Assembly (NCBI GenBank): GCA_032718475.1
Contig: JAUCBJ010007946.1
Location: forward strand, 43,152-107,151
From: Nemertoderma westbladi
Lineage: Eukaryota > Xenacoelomorpha > Nemertodermatida > Nemertodermatidae
DNA: 64,000 bases
Direction of reading: 5' to 3'
Shown: positions 1 through 10,119 of the stretch, one piece after another
Position numbering within the stretch: the first letter of the stretch is position 1
How the letters are laid out: each line of letters opens with the position of its first letter
Translations under genes and position numbers: made by a program
The notes under the pieces: generated by a model
What the model saw: only the letters and a program-made list of their open reading frames with translations
Database searches by the model: none
What the model was told of the DNA's origin: nothing

Positions 1-1880
1 ATGAGATATTAATTTCAAGAAAAATTACGCGATTCCTAAATTTGTACACTACCCGGTTATAAAGTACGCATGTGATGGGATTAGTCCTACAATTGCGCCA
101 ATAAAAGATAAGTTATTTTCGGTAAAATAAACTTATCATTCGAGGTTAAGACCCCTAGATCCCTTCCTGTAATAAATGTATCATAACAAACACCTCGAAA
201 AAATACAGCTTGCCAAAACCTTGTTACTATCAATAATAAAAATCAGGGGCTAATAAAATGGCAGCTGGCTTTGAAATTAATACTCCATATCTCAAGAACC
301 TGTGGCCTAGTGGTTGTTGTCTCGGCTTCCACCTCGAGGTCCTAGGTTCGAATCCGACACCACGCTGATGAGACCCAGTAAGGTCGAAACGCGTACGTGG
401 TTTGGAGAGATATGAGATATTAATTTCAAGAAAAATTACGCGATTCCTAAATTTGTACACTACCCGGTTATAAAGTACGCATGTGATGGGATTAGTCCTA
501 CAATTGCGCCAATAAAAGATAAGTTATTTTCGGTAAAATAAACTTATCATTCGAGGTTAAGACCCCTAGATCCCTTCCTGTAATAAATGTATCATAACAA
601 ACACCTCGAAAAAAATACAGCTTGCCAAAACCTTGTTACTATCAATAATAAAAATCAGGGGCTAATAAAATGGCAGCTGGCTTTGAAATTAATACTCCAT
701 ATCTCAAGAACCTGTGGCCTAGTGGTTGTTGTCTCGGCTTCCACCTCGAGGTCCTAGGTTCGAATCCGACACCACGCTGATGAGACCCAGTAAGGTCGAA
801 ACGCGTACGTGGTTTGGAGAGATATGAGATATTAATTTCAAGAAAAATTACGCGATTCCTAAATTTGTACACTACCCGGTTATAAAGTACGCATGTGATG
901 GGATTAGTCCTACAATTGCGCCAATAAAAGATAAGTTATTTTCGGTAAAATAAACTTATCATTCGAGGTTAAGACCCCTAGATCCCTTCCTGTAATAAAT
1001 GTATCATAACAAACACCTCGAAAAAAATACAGCTTGCCAAAACCTTGTTACTATCAATAATAAAAATCAGGGGCTAATAAAATGGCAGCTGGCTTTGAAA
1101 TTAATACTCCATATCTCAAGAACCTGTGGCCTAGTGGTTGTTGTCTCGGCTTCCACCTCGAGGTCCTAGGTTCGAATCCGACACCACGCTGATGAGACCC
1201 AGTAAGGTCGAAACGCGTACGTGGTTTGGAGAGATATGAGATATTAATTTCAAGAAAAATTACGCGATTCCTAAATTTGTACACTACCCGGTTATAAAGT
1301 ACGCATGTGATGGGATTAGTCCTACAATTGCGCCAATAAAATATAAGTTATTTTCGGTAAAATAAACTTATCATTCGAGGTTAAGACCCCTAGATCCCTT
1401 CCTGTAATAAATGTATCATAACAAACACCTCGAAAAAAATACAGCTTGCCAAAACCTTGTTACTATCACATAATAAAAATCAGGGGCTAATAAAATGGCA
1501 GCTGGCTTTGAAATTAATACTCCATATCTCAAGAACCTGTGGCCTAGTGGTTGTTGTCTCGGCTTCCACCTCGAGGTCCTAGGTTCGAATCCGACACCAC
1601 GCTGATGAGACCCAGTAAGGTCGAAACGCGTACGTGGTTTGGAGAGATATGAGATATTAATTTCAAGAAAAATTACGCGATTCCTAAATTTGTACACTAC
1701 CCGGTTATAAAGTACGCATGTGATGGGATTAGTCCTACAATTGCGCCAATAAAAGATAAGTTATTTTCGGTAAAATAAACTTATCATTCGAGGTTAAGAC
1801 CCCTAGATCCCTTCCTGTAATAAATGTATCATAACAAACACCTCGAAAAAAATACAGCTTGCCAAAACCTTGTTACTATC
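1..1880. repeat. 412-bp tandem array of a tRNA-like/TIR element (about 4.5 copies)
   Basis: Near-identical units repeat every 412-413 bp; the landmark CAGGGGCTAATA recurs at 244, 656, 1068 and 1481. Each unit carries a perfect Pol III A box (TGGCCTAGTGG, first at 303-313) and B box (GGTTCGAATCC, 345-355), 42 bp apart, with a tRNA-Glu-like middle between them. This core is flanked by a roughly 25-bp inverted repeat (about 271-297 and 409-433). The unit ends in a stretch (…TTGTTACTATCAATA) whose reverse complement forms the left end of the related element at 21873, so this is a terminal inverted repeat. The array lies in the intron upstream of exon 1. The 76-codon minus-strand frame in each unit is a by-product of the repeat and not a gene. 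Confidence 0.9.
303..355 (+). promoter_or_regulatory. tRNA-Glu-like Pol III A and B boxes (SINE-type head)
   Basis: TGGCCTAGTGG and GGTTCGAATCC match the consensus Pol III internal promoter boxes with tRNA-like spacing. The segment between them (CTCGGCTTCCACCTCGAG) resembles the anticodon arm of a tRNA-Glu(TTC), but the D arm does not pair and the loop is one base too long. It is therefore a tRNA-derived repeat head rather than a working tRNA gene. The same boxes recur at +412, +824 and about +1237, and again near 22000 and 22370. Confidence 0.7.
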
Positions 1881-2097
1881 AATACTTAGAATTACTGACA
1901 TCGTCACTTGACATAGGCAAGCAAGGTGACTCGCCTACATTATGTAACAATAGGAATCATATTGATCACTATGGAGCCAGGCGTAGAGTGACCTAGATAC
2001 ACATTGTTAGACCACTTAGCTTATACATATTGCTAACTGTATTATGTTGATGTTCTAATATTGTTCGAGATTATTTATTACGTCGTTTCTGTTGCAG
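1881..2097 (+). other. Intron sequence upstream of exon 1
   Basis: Unique sequence between the tandem array and exon 1. It ends in a good acceptor with a pyrimidine-rich tract (CGTTTCTGTTGCAG). Nothing else is recognisable in it. Confidence 0.6.
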
Positions 2098-2253
2098 ACG
2101 AGATTGATCTTAACGAGTCTAAGATGACCGACGCCGAGAAGGCGATGTACCGCGCCCAGAGAGGTTTAAGCAAAGCTCACATATCAATGGATGACGATGA
2201 TGAAGATGAGGAAATGGACACAGATATTGAGGAAAACGATAACATTGAAATAG
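2098..2253 (+). CDS. Cav2: Cav2 calcium channel alpha-1, exon 1 of window (I-II linker)
   Basis: Codes for the distal half of the cytoplasmic linker between domains I and II. The exon starts after GTTGCAG with the last two bases of a codon, then reads EIDLNESKMTDAEKAMYRAQ and on through an acidic stretch (MDDDDEDEEMDTDIEEND). Insect cacophony has a similar helical stretch (AEEV…TTEEEKMHI) followed by an acidic run at this place. The β-subunit binding site (AID) should lie in an upstream exon outside the window. The exon ends with one base of a split codon at TAG|GTACCC. The 49-bp minisatellite begins exactly at this donor. The apparent upstream methionine at 2061 is intronic. Confidence 0.85.
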
Positions 2254-4629
2254 GTACCCGTTACATTACAGATACCGTAACGCAATAACGGTTTATTAAT
2301 AGGTAACCGTTACACTACAGATACCGTAACGCAATAACAGTTTATTAATAGGTACCCGTTACATTACAGATACCGTAACGCAATAACGGTTTATTAATAG
2401 GTACCCGTTACATTACAGTTACCGTAACGCAATAACGGTTTATTAATAGGTAACCGTTACATTACAGATACCGTAACGCAATAACGGTTTTTTAATAGGT
2501 AACCGTTCCATTACAGATAAAGTAACACAATAACGGTTTAGTAATAGGTAACCGTTCCATTACAGATACTGTAACGCAATAACGGTTTATTAAAGGGTAA
2601 CCCTTACATTACAGATAACGTAACGCAATAACAGTTTATTAATAGGTAACCATTACATTACAGATACCGTAACACAATAACGGTTTATTAATAGGTAACC
2701 GTTTCATTACAGATACCGTAACACAATAACGGTTTATTAATAGGTACCCGTTCCATTACAGATACCGTGACGCAATAACGGTTTATTAATAGGTAACCGT
2801 TACATTACAGATACCGTAACGCAATAACGGTTTATTAATAGGTAACCGTTCCATTACAGATACCGTAACGCAATAACGGTTTATTAATAGGTAACCGCCG
2901 TTACATTACAGATACCGTAACGCAATAGCGGTTTATTATTAGGTAACCGTTACATTACAGATACCGTAACGCAATAACGGTTTATTATTAGGTAACCGTT
3001 ACATTACAGATAAAGTAACACAATAACGGTTTATTAATAGGTAACCGTTACATTACAGATACCGTAACGCAATAACGTTTTATTATTAGGTAACCGTTAC
3101 ATTACAGATACCGTAACGCAATAACGGTTTATTATTAGGTAACCATTACATTACAGATACCGTAACGTAATAATGGTTTATTAATAGGTAACCGTTACAT
3201 TACAGATACCGTAACGCAATAACGGTTTATTAATAGGACCGTTACATTACAGATAAAGTAACACAATAACGGTTTATTAATAGGTAACCGTTACATTACA
3301 GATACCGTAACGCAATAACGGTTTATTAATAGGTAACCGTTACATTACAGATAACGTAACTCAATAACGGTTTATTAATAGGTAACCGTTACATTACAGA
3401 TACCGTAACGCAATAACGGTTTATTAATAGGACCGTTACATTACAGATAAAGTAACACAATAACGGTTTATTAATAGGTAACCGTTACATTACAGATACC
3501 GTAACGCAATAACGGTTTATTAATAGGTAACCGTTACATTACAGATACCGTAACGCAATAACGGTTTATTAATAGGTAACCGTTACATTACAGATAACGT
3601 AACTCAATAACGGTTTATTAATAGGTAACCGTTACATTACAGATACCGTAACGCAATAACGGTTTATTTATAGGTAACCGTTACATTACATATAACGTAA
3701 CTCAATAACGGTTTATTAAGAGGTAACCGTTACATTACAGATACCGTAACGCAATAACGGTTTATTATTAGGTAACCGTTACATTACAGATAAAGTAACA
3801 CAATAACGGTTTATTAATAGGTAACCGTTACATTACAGATAAAGTAACACAATAACGGTTTATTAATAGGTAACCGTTACATTACAGATACCGTAACGCA
3901 ATAACGGTTTATTAATAGGTAACCGTTACATTACAGATACCGTAACGCAATAACGGTTTATTAATAGGTAACCGTTACATTACAGATACCGTAACACAAT
4001 AACGGTTTATTAATAGGTAACCGTTACATTACAGATACCGTAACGCAATAACGGTTTATTAATAGGTAACCGTTACATTACAGATACCGAAAACGCAATA
4101 ACTGTTTATTAATAGGTAACCGTTACATTACAGATACCGTAACGCAATAACGGTTTATTAATAGGTAACCGTTACATTACAGATACCGTAACGCAATACC
4201 GGTCTATTAATAGGTAACCGTTACATTACAGATACCGTAACGCAATAACGGTTTATTAATAGGTAACCGTTACATTACAGATACCGTAACGCAATAACGG
4301 TTTATTAATAGGTAACCGTTACATTACAGATACCGTAACGTAATAATGGTTTATTAATAGGTAACCGTTACATTTCAGATACCGTAACGCAATAACGGTT
4401 TATTAATAGGTAACCGTTACATTACAGATACCGTAACGCAATAACGGTTTATTAATAGGTAACCATTACATTACAGATACCGTAACGCAATAACGGTTTA
4501 TTAATAGGTAACCGTTACATTACAGATACCGTAACACAATAACGGTTTATTAATAGGTAACTGTTACATTACAGATAAAGTAACACAATAACGGTTTATT
4601 AATAGGTAACCGTTACATTACAGATAAAG
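2250..4629 (+). repeat. 49-bp minisatellite starting at the exon 1 splice donor (about 48 copies)
   Basis: The unit begins GGTAACCGTTACATTACAG, continues ATACCGTAACGCAATAACGG and ends TTTATTAATA. It repeats with few substitutions from the exon 1 donor almost to exon 2. The first unit is entered through the real donor (AATAG|GTACCC), and every later unit re-creates TTAATAG|GTAACC, that is AG directly followed by GT. Variants include ATAAAGTAACAC for ATACCGTAACGC, and a few short units that lack GTAA. The array fills about 95% of the intron. Confidence 0.95.
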
Positions 4630-4755
4630 TAGCGATAACAAATTTTATTAAAATATCGCTTTTTTTTAAACGTGCACAATATCAACATTCGAAATATTTT
4701 AAATAGATATAATGTATATTGTAGCTCATTAACTCATTGTTCTACACTATTCCAG

Positions 4756-4980
4756 GTGCCGTCAACCCATTCACTCGGAGCCAACAGAGACGGAGACCCA
4801 CTAAATGCACTCTATTTTGCATCCGTTTCCGGAAACACGAGAAAAGCTTCCGGTTCTTCCTGAAACATGTTATTAAATCCCAGGCATTCTATTGGACTAT
4901 TATTGTCCTTGTCTTTCTCAATACGATATTTGTCGCAATAGAACATTACGACCAACCAGAGTGGTTGACAAAATTCCTAG
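4756..4980 (+). CDS. Cav2: Cav2 alpha-1, exon 2 (end of I-II linker, domain II S1)
   Basis: Starts after TTCCAG and completes a split glycine codon. It reads a basic linker end ([11 protein letters not shown]…[15 protein letters not shown]), then domain II S1 ([20 protein letters not shown]) and PEWLTKFL. The pattern KSQAFYW…LNT…AIEHY.QPEWLT is diagnostic for domain II of high-voltage-activated channels and is closest to Cav2. It ends with one base of a split codon at CTAG|GTATGT, a good donor. In-frame with exons 1 and 3 (phase 1 at both ends). Confidence 0.93.
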
Positions 4981-6372
4981 GTATGTGTTTCAATGGTTTC
5001 GATAATACCTAATTCCCTTTAGTGTTGAAGTAGCCCATTAGTGAAAATGTTTAAATAAATATTTTCATATTACCATTTGTACCTGTATCATGTATTCTAA
5101 TTGAATAGACATTACTACCCATTTATCGACCAATCAATGATGAAAGCTTTAGTTAGGCTAGGCTGGAGTATTTATTGTGCTGTGCCCAACAGTGCTGCCA
5201 CATGTAGGGATCGAACAAGGGCCTCGTGATTGGATACCCAGAAATCTTTAAACCAAGCTGCTGCTTCCCTTATCCCTGATTTAGCGAGCGATGTTGACAT
5301 TATTTTCTCTCGGGCCTTTATTTGCCTCTCTTAAATAAGTTATTTATTTAATATGCAATAAAAGATGGCTAATTTGTTTATTACGTTGGAAAAAAGTCGC
5401 GTTTTTTTAATGGCTACCGCGAGATTTATGATTTGAAAACAAGTGCGAGCGTAGCGAACAAGGAGTGATTCCATATTATATAATCCCTTACCGATAATGA
5501 TCCAACAGAAACCTGAATTCTAGAACGCCGCCAAGGGGTGACAAACAACTCGGCATGACGAAACAAGGAGAGGAAGTAACGTAATTTAGAACTATTGCAT
5601 ATTACTATTACGTCATATACTATTACGTCATATACTATTACATATGGTAGAAATTACATGAAAGAATAATTCCCATATCACCAAATAGTAACTGAACCCA
5701 TATGTTATATGATGTAAACTTTCCACAGCGAACGATAACTAACAAAATTAATTCTACATCAAAGGGTTTCTTATGAGACATTATCGAAATGTTTTCATAT
5801 AATAAGAAATGTTATTCATCTTCATACGACCTAAATGGGCGGCGGGAAATAAAGCTAATTAAACATGTAGGCCTAATAAACATTATTCATTCTTTTTCAT
5901 TATAACTCTTATTCGTAATCATCAGTAAATAACTTGCATGGCTCCTTCTAATTATCGTCCAATAACTTCACATAATTTATGAGACCCTACAGACTTTATA
6001 TAAATTTTATTGGTTTAAGTTTTCAAAGTTCTGTAATGATTAATTTTCTTCCAACAATAATTATTCATAAATACAATAATTGATTCTAGATTCATACTAT
6101 ACTTATATATTCATACTATACTTATCAATATGGAACGTGCACTAAATAATTGTTTGTGAAAAAATGTTGTACATGAATCTCCAACGATATCCCCCTTATA
6201 TCGTGTTAAAATCCTAACAGATTTGCACCAGGTGAAAGAACTTATACAGATATAACTAGGGACAAGTAAAGTATGTTGATCTCGGAAAGCGCAATATATT
6301 AAAATATATTAATAAGTTTTGTTTTTTCAATTCTAGCGAATGTTAATGATGTATTACTTTTTATCATTATAG
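4981..6372 (+). other. Intron between exons 2 and 3
   Basis: AT-rich intron with no coding signal. It contains a likely tRNA-derived SINE remnant (5166-5262, minus strand), three short tandem copies of CTATTACGTCATATA near 5600-5640, and one TAGGCCTA palindrome at 5868. I see nothing else in it. Confidence 0.6.
5166..5262 (-). mobile_element. tRNA-derived SINE remnant
   Basis: On the minus strand a B-box-like GTTCGATCCCT (plus-strand 5206-5216) lies about 46 bp downstream of an A-box-like AGCTTGGTTTAAAG. Between them is an anticodon-arm-like stretch (GGGTATCCAATCACGAGG). The spacing and order are those of a tRNA head. The body and the ends of the element are not defined, so this is a probable old SINE fragment. 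It is unrelated to the 412-bp element. Confidence 0.5.
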
Positions 6373-6485
6373 AAGTCACAGAATTCGTTTTCTTGGGTCT
6401 ATTTATATCTGAGATTTTACTGAAACTTTATGCCCTTCGACCCAAATTCTACTTCAGGAGTAACTTCAACATATTCGACTGTGTG
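6373..6485 (+). CDS. Cav2: Cav2 alpha-1, exon 3 (domain II S2 and start of S3)
   Basis: Follows ATTATAG. It reads [20 protein letters not shown] (S2), then [17 protein letters not shown] into S3. The usual Cav2 sequence here is YYAEFIFLGLFMSEM.IKMY, so this copy is clearly related but divergent. It ends in phase 0 at GTG|GTAAGT, a consensus donor. The open frame is too short to stand out without homology; phase agreement with exons 2 and 4 supports it. Confidence 0.92.
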
Positions 6486-6660
6486 GTAAGTTTCTTTATG
6501 CGACTTACTACATTACTTCCAGTTTATTGTTAGAATTTGAATTATCAATTTAATTGTAAAATTATAATTTGACCCATAACTGTATTTTTATTTTTTTCTT
6601 TATTTTCATATTATTATTTTTCAAGGTGTAAGTTACATTCTCATATTGTATTACTTTTAG

Positions 6661-6770
6661 GTTATCATTGGAAGTGTAATTGACATGATAATGTACAACG
6701 TTAATGGCACTCGCATAGGAATTCGGGTACTGAGGGCGCTGAGATTGCTACGAATATTCAAAGTCACCAA
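6661..6770 (+). CDS. Cav2: Cav2 alpha-1, exon 4 (domain II S3-S4, voltage sensor)
   Basis: Starts after TTTTAG. It reads VIIGSVIDMIMYNVNG (end of S3 and the S3-S4 loop), then the domain II voltage sensor with arginines or lysines at every third position (GIRVLRALRLLRIFKVTK). The LRALRLLRIFKVTK form is typical of Cav2; Cav1 usually has LRCVRLLRIFKIT. The exon ends two bases into a lysine codon at CCAA|GTGCGT, and the intron that follows is only 133 bp. Confidence 0.95.
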
Positions 6771-6903
6771 GTGCGTTACATACTTCCGTAATATAAAAGG
6801 AAATATTGTGAACAATAACGTCACAACACAACGCATAACACTATGTAATAACGGGGATTTTTTGTTACTTTTATTTTAACATTTTATTCTAATTTGTTTA
6901 TAG

Positions 6904-7035
6904 GTATTGGAAATCGTTAAGGAATTTAGTCGTCTCGTTGCTCAACTCAATACGCGCTATATTATCTCTGCTGTTTCTTCTCTTTCTTTTCATCGTAATA
7001 TTCGCTCTACTGGGGATGCAGATATTTGGAGGGAG
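6904..7035 (+). CDS. Cav2: Cav2 alpha-1, exon 5 (domain II S4-S5 linker and S5)
   Basis: Starts after TTTATAG and completes the split lysine. It reads [18 protein letters not shown] (S4-S5 linker), then S5 ([20 protein letters not shown]) and QIFGGR. The final arginine codon is split AG|G with exon 6, whose FNFPGGKP continues the turret exactly as in other Cav2 channels. The splice donor is therefore GGAGGGAG|GTTGGT at 7035/7036. The last 14 exonic bases plus the first 12 intronic bases form the unit of the minisatellite that follows. All three forward frames remain open through that array, so long open frames here are not evidence of a longer exon. Confidence 0.93.
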
Positions 7036-9486
7036 GTTGGTTTCATTATATTTGGAGGGAGGTTGGTTTCATTATATTTGGAGGGAGGTTGGTTTCATTA
7101 TATTTGGAGGGAGGTTGGTTTCATTATATTTGGAGGGAGGTTGGTTTCATTATATTTGGAGGGAGGTTGGTTTCATTATATTTGGAGGGAGGTTGGTTTC
7201 ATTATATTTGGAGGGAGGTTGGTTTCATTATATTTGGAGGGAGGTTGGTTTCATTATATTTGGAGGGAGGTTGGTTTCATTATATTGGGAGGGAGGTTGG
7301 TTTCATTATATTGGGAGGGAGGTTGGTTTCATTATATTTGGAGGGAGGTTGGTTTCATTGTATTTGGAGGGAGGTTGGTTTCATTATATTGGGAGGGAGG
7401 TTGGTTTCATTATATTGGGAGGGGGGTTGGTTTCATTATATTTGGAGGGAGGTTGGTTTCATTATATTTGGAGGGAGGTTGGTTTCATTATATTGGGAGG
7501 GAGGTTGGTTTCATTATATTTGGAGGGAGGTTGGTTTCATTATATTTGGAGGGAGGTTGGTTTCATTATATTTGGAGGGAGGTTGGTTTCATTATATTGG
7601 GAGGGAGGTTGGTTTCATTATATTTGGAGGGAGGTTGGTTTCATTATATTGGGAGGGAGGTTGGTTTCATTATATTTGGAGGGAGGTTGGTTTCATTATA
7701 TTTGGAGGGAGGTTGGTTTCATTATATTTGGAGGGAGGTTGGTTTCATTATATTTGGAGGGAGGTTGGTTTCATTATATTTGGAGGGAGGTTGGTTTCAT
7801 TATATTGGGAGGGAGGTTGGTTTCATTATATTGGGAGGGAGGTTGGTTTCATTATATTGGGAGGGAGGTTGGTTTCATTATATTGGGAGGGAGGTTGGTT
7901 TCATTATATTTGGAGGGAGGTTGGTTTCATTATATTGGGAGGGAGGTTGGTTTCATTATATTTGGAGGGAGGTTGGTTTCATTATATTTGGAGGGAGGTT
8001 GGTTTCATTATATTTGGAGGGAGGTTGGTTTCATTATATTTGGAGGGAGGTTGGTTTCATTATATTGGGAGGGAGGTTGGTTTCATTATATTGGGAGGGA
8101 GGTTGGTTTCATTATATTGGGAGGGAGGTTGGTTTCATTATATTGGGAGGGAGGTTGGTTTCATTATATTTGGAGGGAGGTTGGTTTCATTATATTTGGA
8201 GGGAGGTTGGTTTCATTATATTGGGAGGGAGGTTGGTTTCATTATATTTGGAGGGAGGTTGGTTTCATTATATTGGGAGGGAGGTTGGTTTCATTATATT
8301 TGGAGGGAGGTTGGTTTCATTATATTTGGAGGGAGGTTGGTTTCATTATATTGGGAGGGAGGTTGGTTTCATTATATTGGGAGGGAGGTTGGTTTCATTA
8401 TATTTGGAAGGGGGTTGGTTTCATTATATTTGGAGGGAGGTTGGTTTCATTATATTTGGAGGGAGGTTGGTTTCATTATATTTGGAGGGAGGTTGGTTTC
8501 ATTATATTGGGAGGGAGGTTGGTTTCATTATATTTGGAGGGAGGTTGGTTTCATTATATTTGGAGGGAGGTTGGTTTCATTGTATTTGGAGGGAGGTTGG
8601 TTTCATTGTATTTGGAGGGAGGTTGGTTTCATTATATTTGGAGGGAGGTTGGTTTCATTATATTTGGAGGGAGGTTGGTTTCATTATATTTGGAGGGAGG
8701 TTGGTTTCATTATATTTGGAGGGAGGTTGGTTTCATTATATTTGGAGGGAGGTTGGTTTCATTATATTTGGAGGGAGGTTGGTTTCATTATATTGGGAGG
8801 GAGGTTGGTTTCATTATATTTGGAGGGAGGTTGGTTTCATTATATTTGGAGGGAGGTTGGTTTCATTATATTTGGAGGGAGGTTGGTTTCATTATATTTG
8901 GAGGGAGGTTGGTTTCATTATATTTGGAGGGAGGTTGGTTTCATTATATTTGGAGGGAGGTTGGTTTCATTATATTTGGAGGGAGGTTGGTTTCATTATA
9001 TTTGGAGGGAGGTTGGTTTCATTATATTTGGAGGGAGGTTGGTTTCATTATATTTGGAGGGAGGTTGGTTTCATTATATTTGGAGGGAGGTTGGTTTCAT
9101 TATATTTGGAGGGAGGTTGGTTTCATTATATTTGGAGGGAGGTTGGTTTCATTATATTTGGAGGGAGGTTGGTTTCATTATATTTGGAGGGAGGTTGGTT
9201 TCATTATATTTGGAGGGAGGTTGGTTTCATTATATTTGGAGGGAGGTTGGTTTCATTATATTTGGAGGGAGGTTGGTTTCATTATATTTGGAGGGAGGTT
9301 GGTTTCATTATATTTGGAGGGAGGTTGGTTTCATTATATTTGGAGGGAGGTTGGTTTCATTATATTTGGAGGGAGGTTGGTTTCATTATATTTGGAGGGA
9401 GGTTGGTTTCATTATATTTGGAGGGAGGTTGGTTTCATTATATTTGGAGGGAGGTTGGTTTCATTATATTTGGAGGGAGGTTGGTT
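7022..9486 (+). repeat. 26-bp minisatellite that duplicates the exon 5 splice donor (about 95 copies)
   Basis: The unit is exonic ATATTTGGAGGGAG followed by intronic GTTGGTTTCATT. The first copy straddles the true exon end, and the array then continues without a break for 2.46 kb. A main variant has ATATTGGGAGGGAG; it is common in the first two-thirds and absent from about 8810 on, where the units are almost identical. The unit contains no stop codon in any forward frame. Each unit keeps the donor hexamer GTTGGT. Confidence 0.97.
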
Positions 9487-10088
9487 TGTGAGCGGATTCA
9501 ATTCCGCCGCATTACCCTCACAAAGTTGGGAAGTGGCACCTTTTCAGCAATATTGGAGATACGAGATTGGCAATAACCAATCTCGTATCACAACCAACAC
9601 CGGGGACAACACAACCCCAAAGCCACACACAAAGGGAGGTTAGAGGTCAAATCACCTCGGGAGAGGGAACAACCAGCAGGGGCCAACAGCAGGGGGGAAA
9701 CACTCACAGAGAGGGGAGAGGCGTGAAGTAGATTATCAGCCAATAGGGGCGAGGGAGAGCATCCACTGGGTGAAAGGCCACAGCAGTGTAGGAGTAATAA
9801 TCACATATATATTATGTTGCATTCAATTACCGGTTCAGTTATTTCAGTCATCAGCTTGAGTGCAGACCGGTGACATCCTTCACCGTCACCGTCACCAATA
9901 TATCCACACCTACCGGTATACAATACTGTTATTTTACTGCCATCAACTGTGCTATCATTCATTATCCGTTTATTGATATTAATTACCGAGCATCAAAGAG
10001 ATAACAACGAACTCTTATTTTTCCCATTCTCAATACCACGGTGACGCGTAGTCTGATTAACCGGTCGGGATCCCTTGATCCCGTCACA
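9487..10088. mobile_element. Solo LTR (602 bp) inserted in the 26-bp array
   Basis: Starts TGTGAGCGG and ends CCCGTCACA, with TGTGA/TCACA as terminal inverted repeat. It is flanked by a perfect 5-bp duplication TGGTT (9482-9486 and 10089-10093). Removing the insert and one TGGTT restores an uninterrupted 26-bp unit, which proves insertion into the existing array. A TATA-like stretch (CATATATATTATG) occurs near 9803. No internal retroelement sequence is present. A 5-bp duplication fits copia, BEL/Pao or gypsy elements; the family is not assigned. Confidence 0.85.
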
Positions 10089-10093
10089 TGGTT

Positions 10094-10119
10094 TCATTAT
10101 ATTTGGAGGGAGGTTGGTT
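10094..10119 (+). repeat. Last 26-bp unit, separated from its array by the solo LTR
   Basis: TCATTATATTTGGAGGGAGGT lies directly after the right-hand target duplication and continues the unit that was split by the LTR. The array therefore originally ended near 10119. Confidence 0.9.

Noticed and set aside
303-375. Functional tRNA-Glu gene
   Set aside because: A and B boxes are perfect, but the D arm and acceptor stem do not pair, and the sequence is repeated inside a mobile element.
230-1697. Four near-identical minus-strand frames of 76-93 codons
   Set aside because: They run antisense through the tRNA-like repeat unit, and recur with the unit at 21924 and 22195. No protein motif is present.
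6907-9643. Three overlapping open frames of 820-900 codons ([20 protein letters not shown] type repeats) as a large repeat protein
   Set aside because: They follow from a 26-bp unit without stop codons. The Cav2 homology stops at the donor at 7035 and resumes at 10876, so this is intron.
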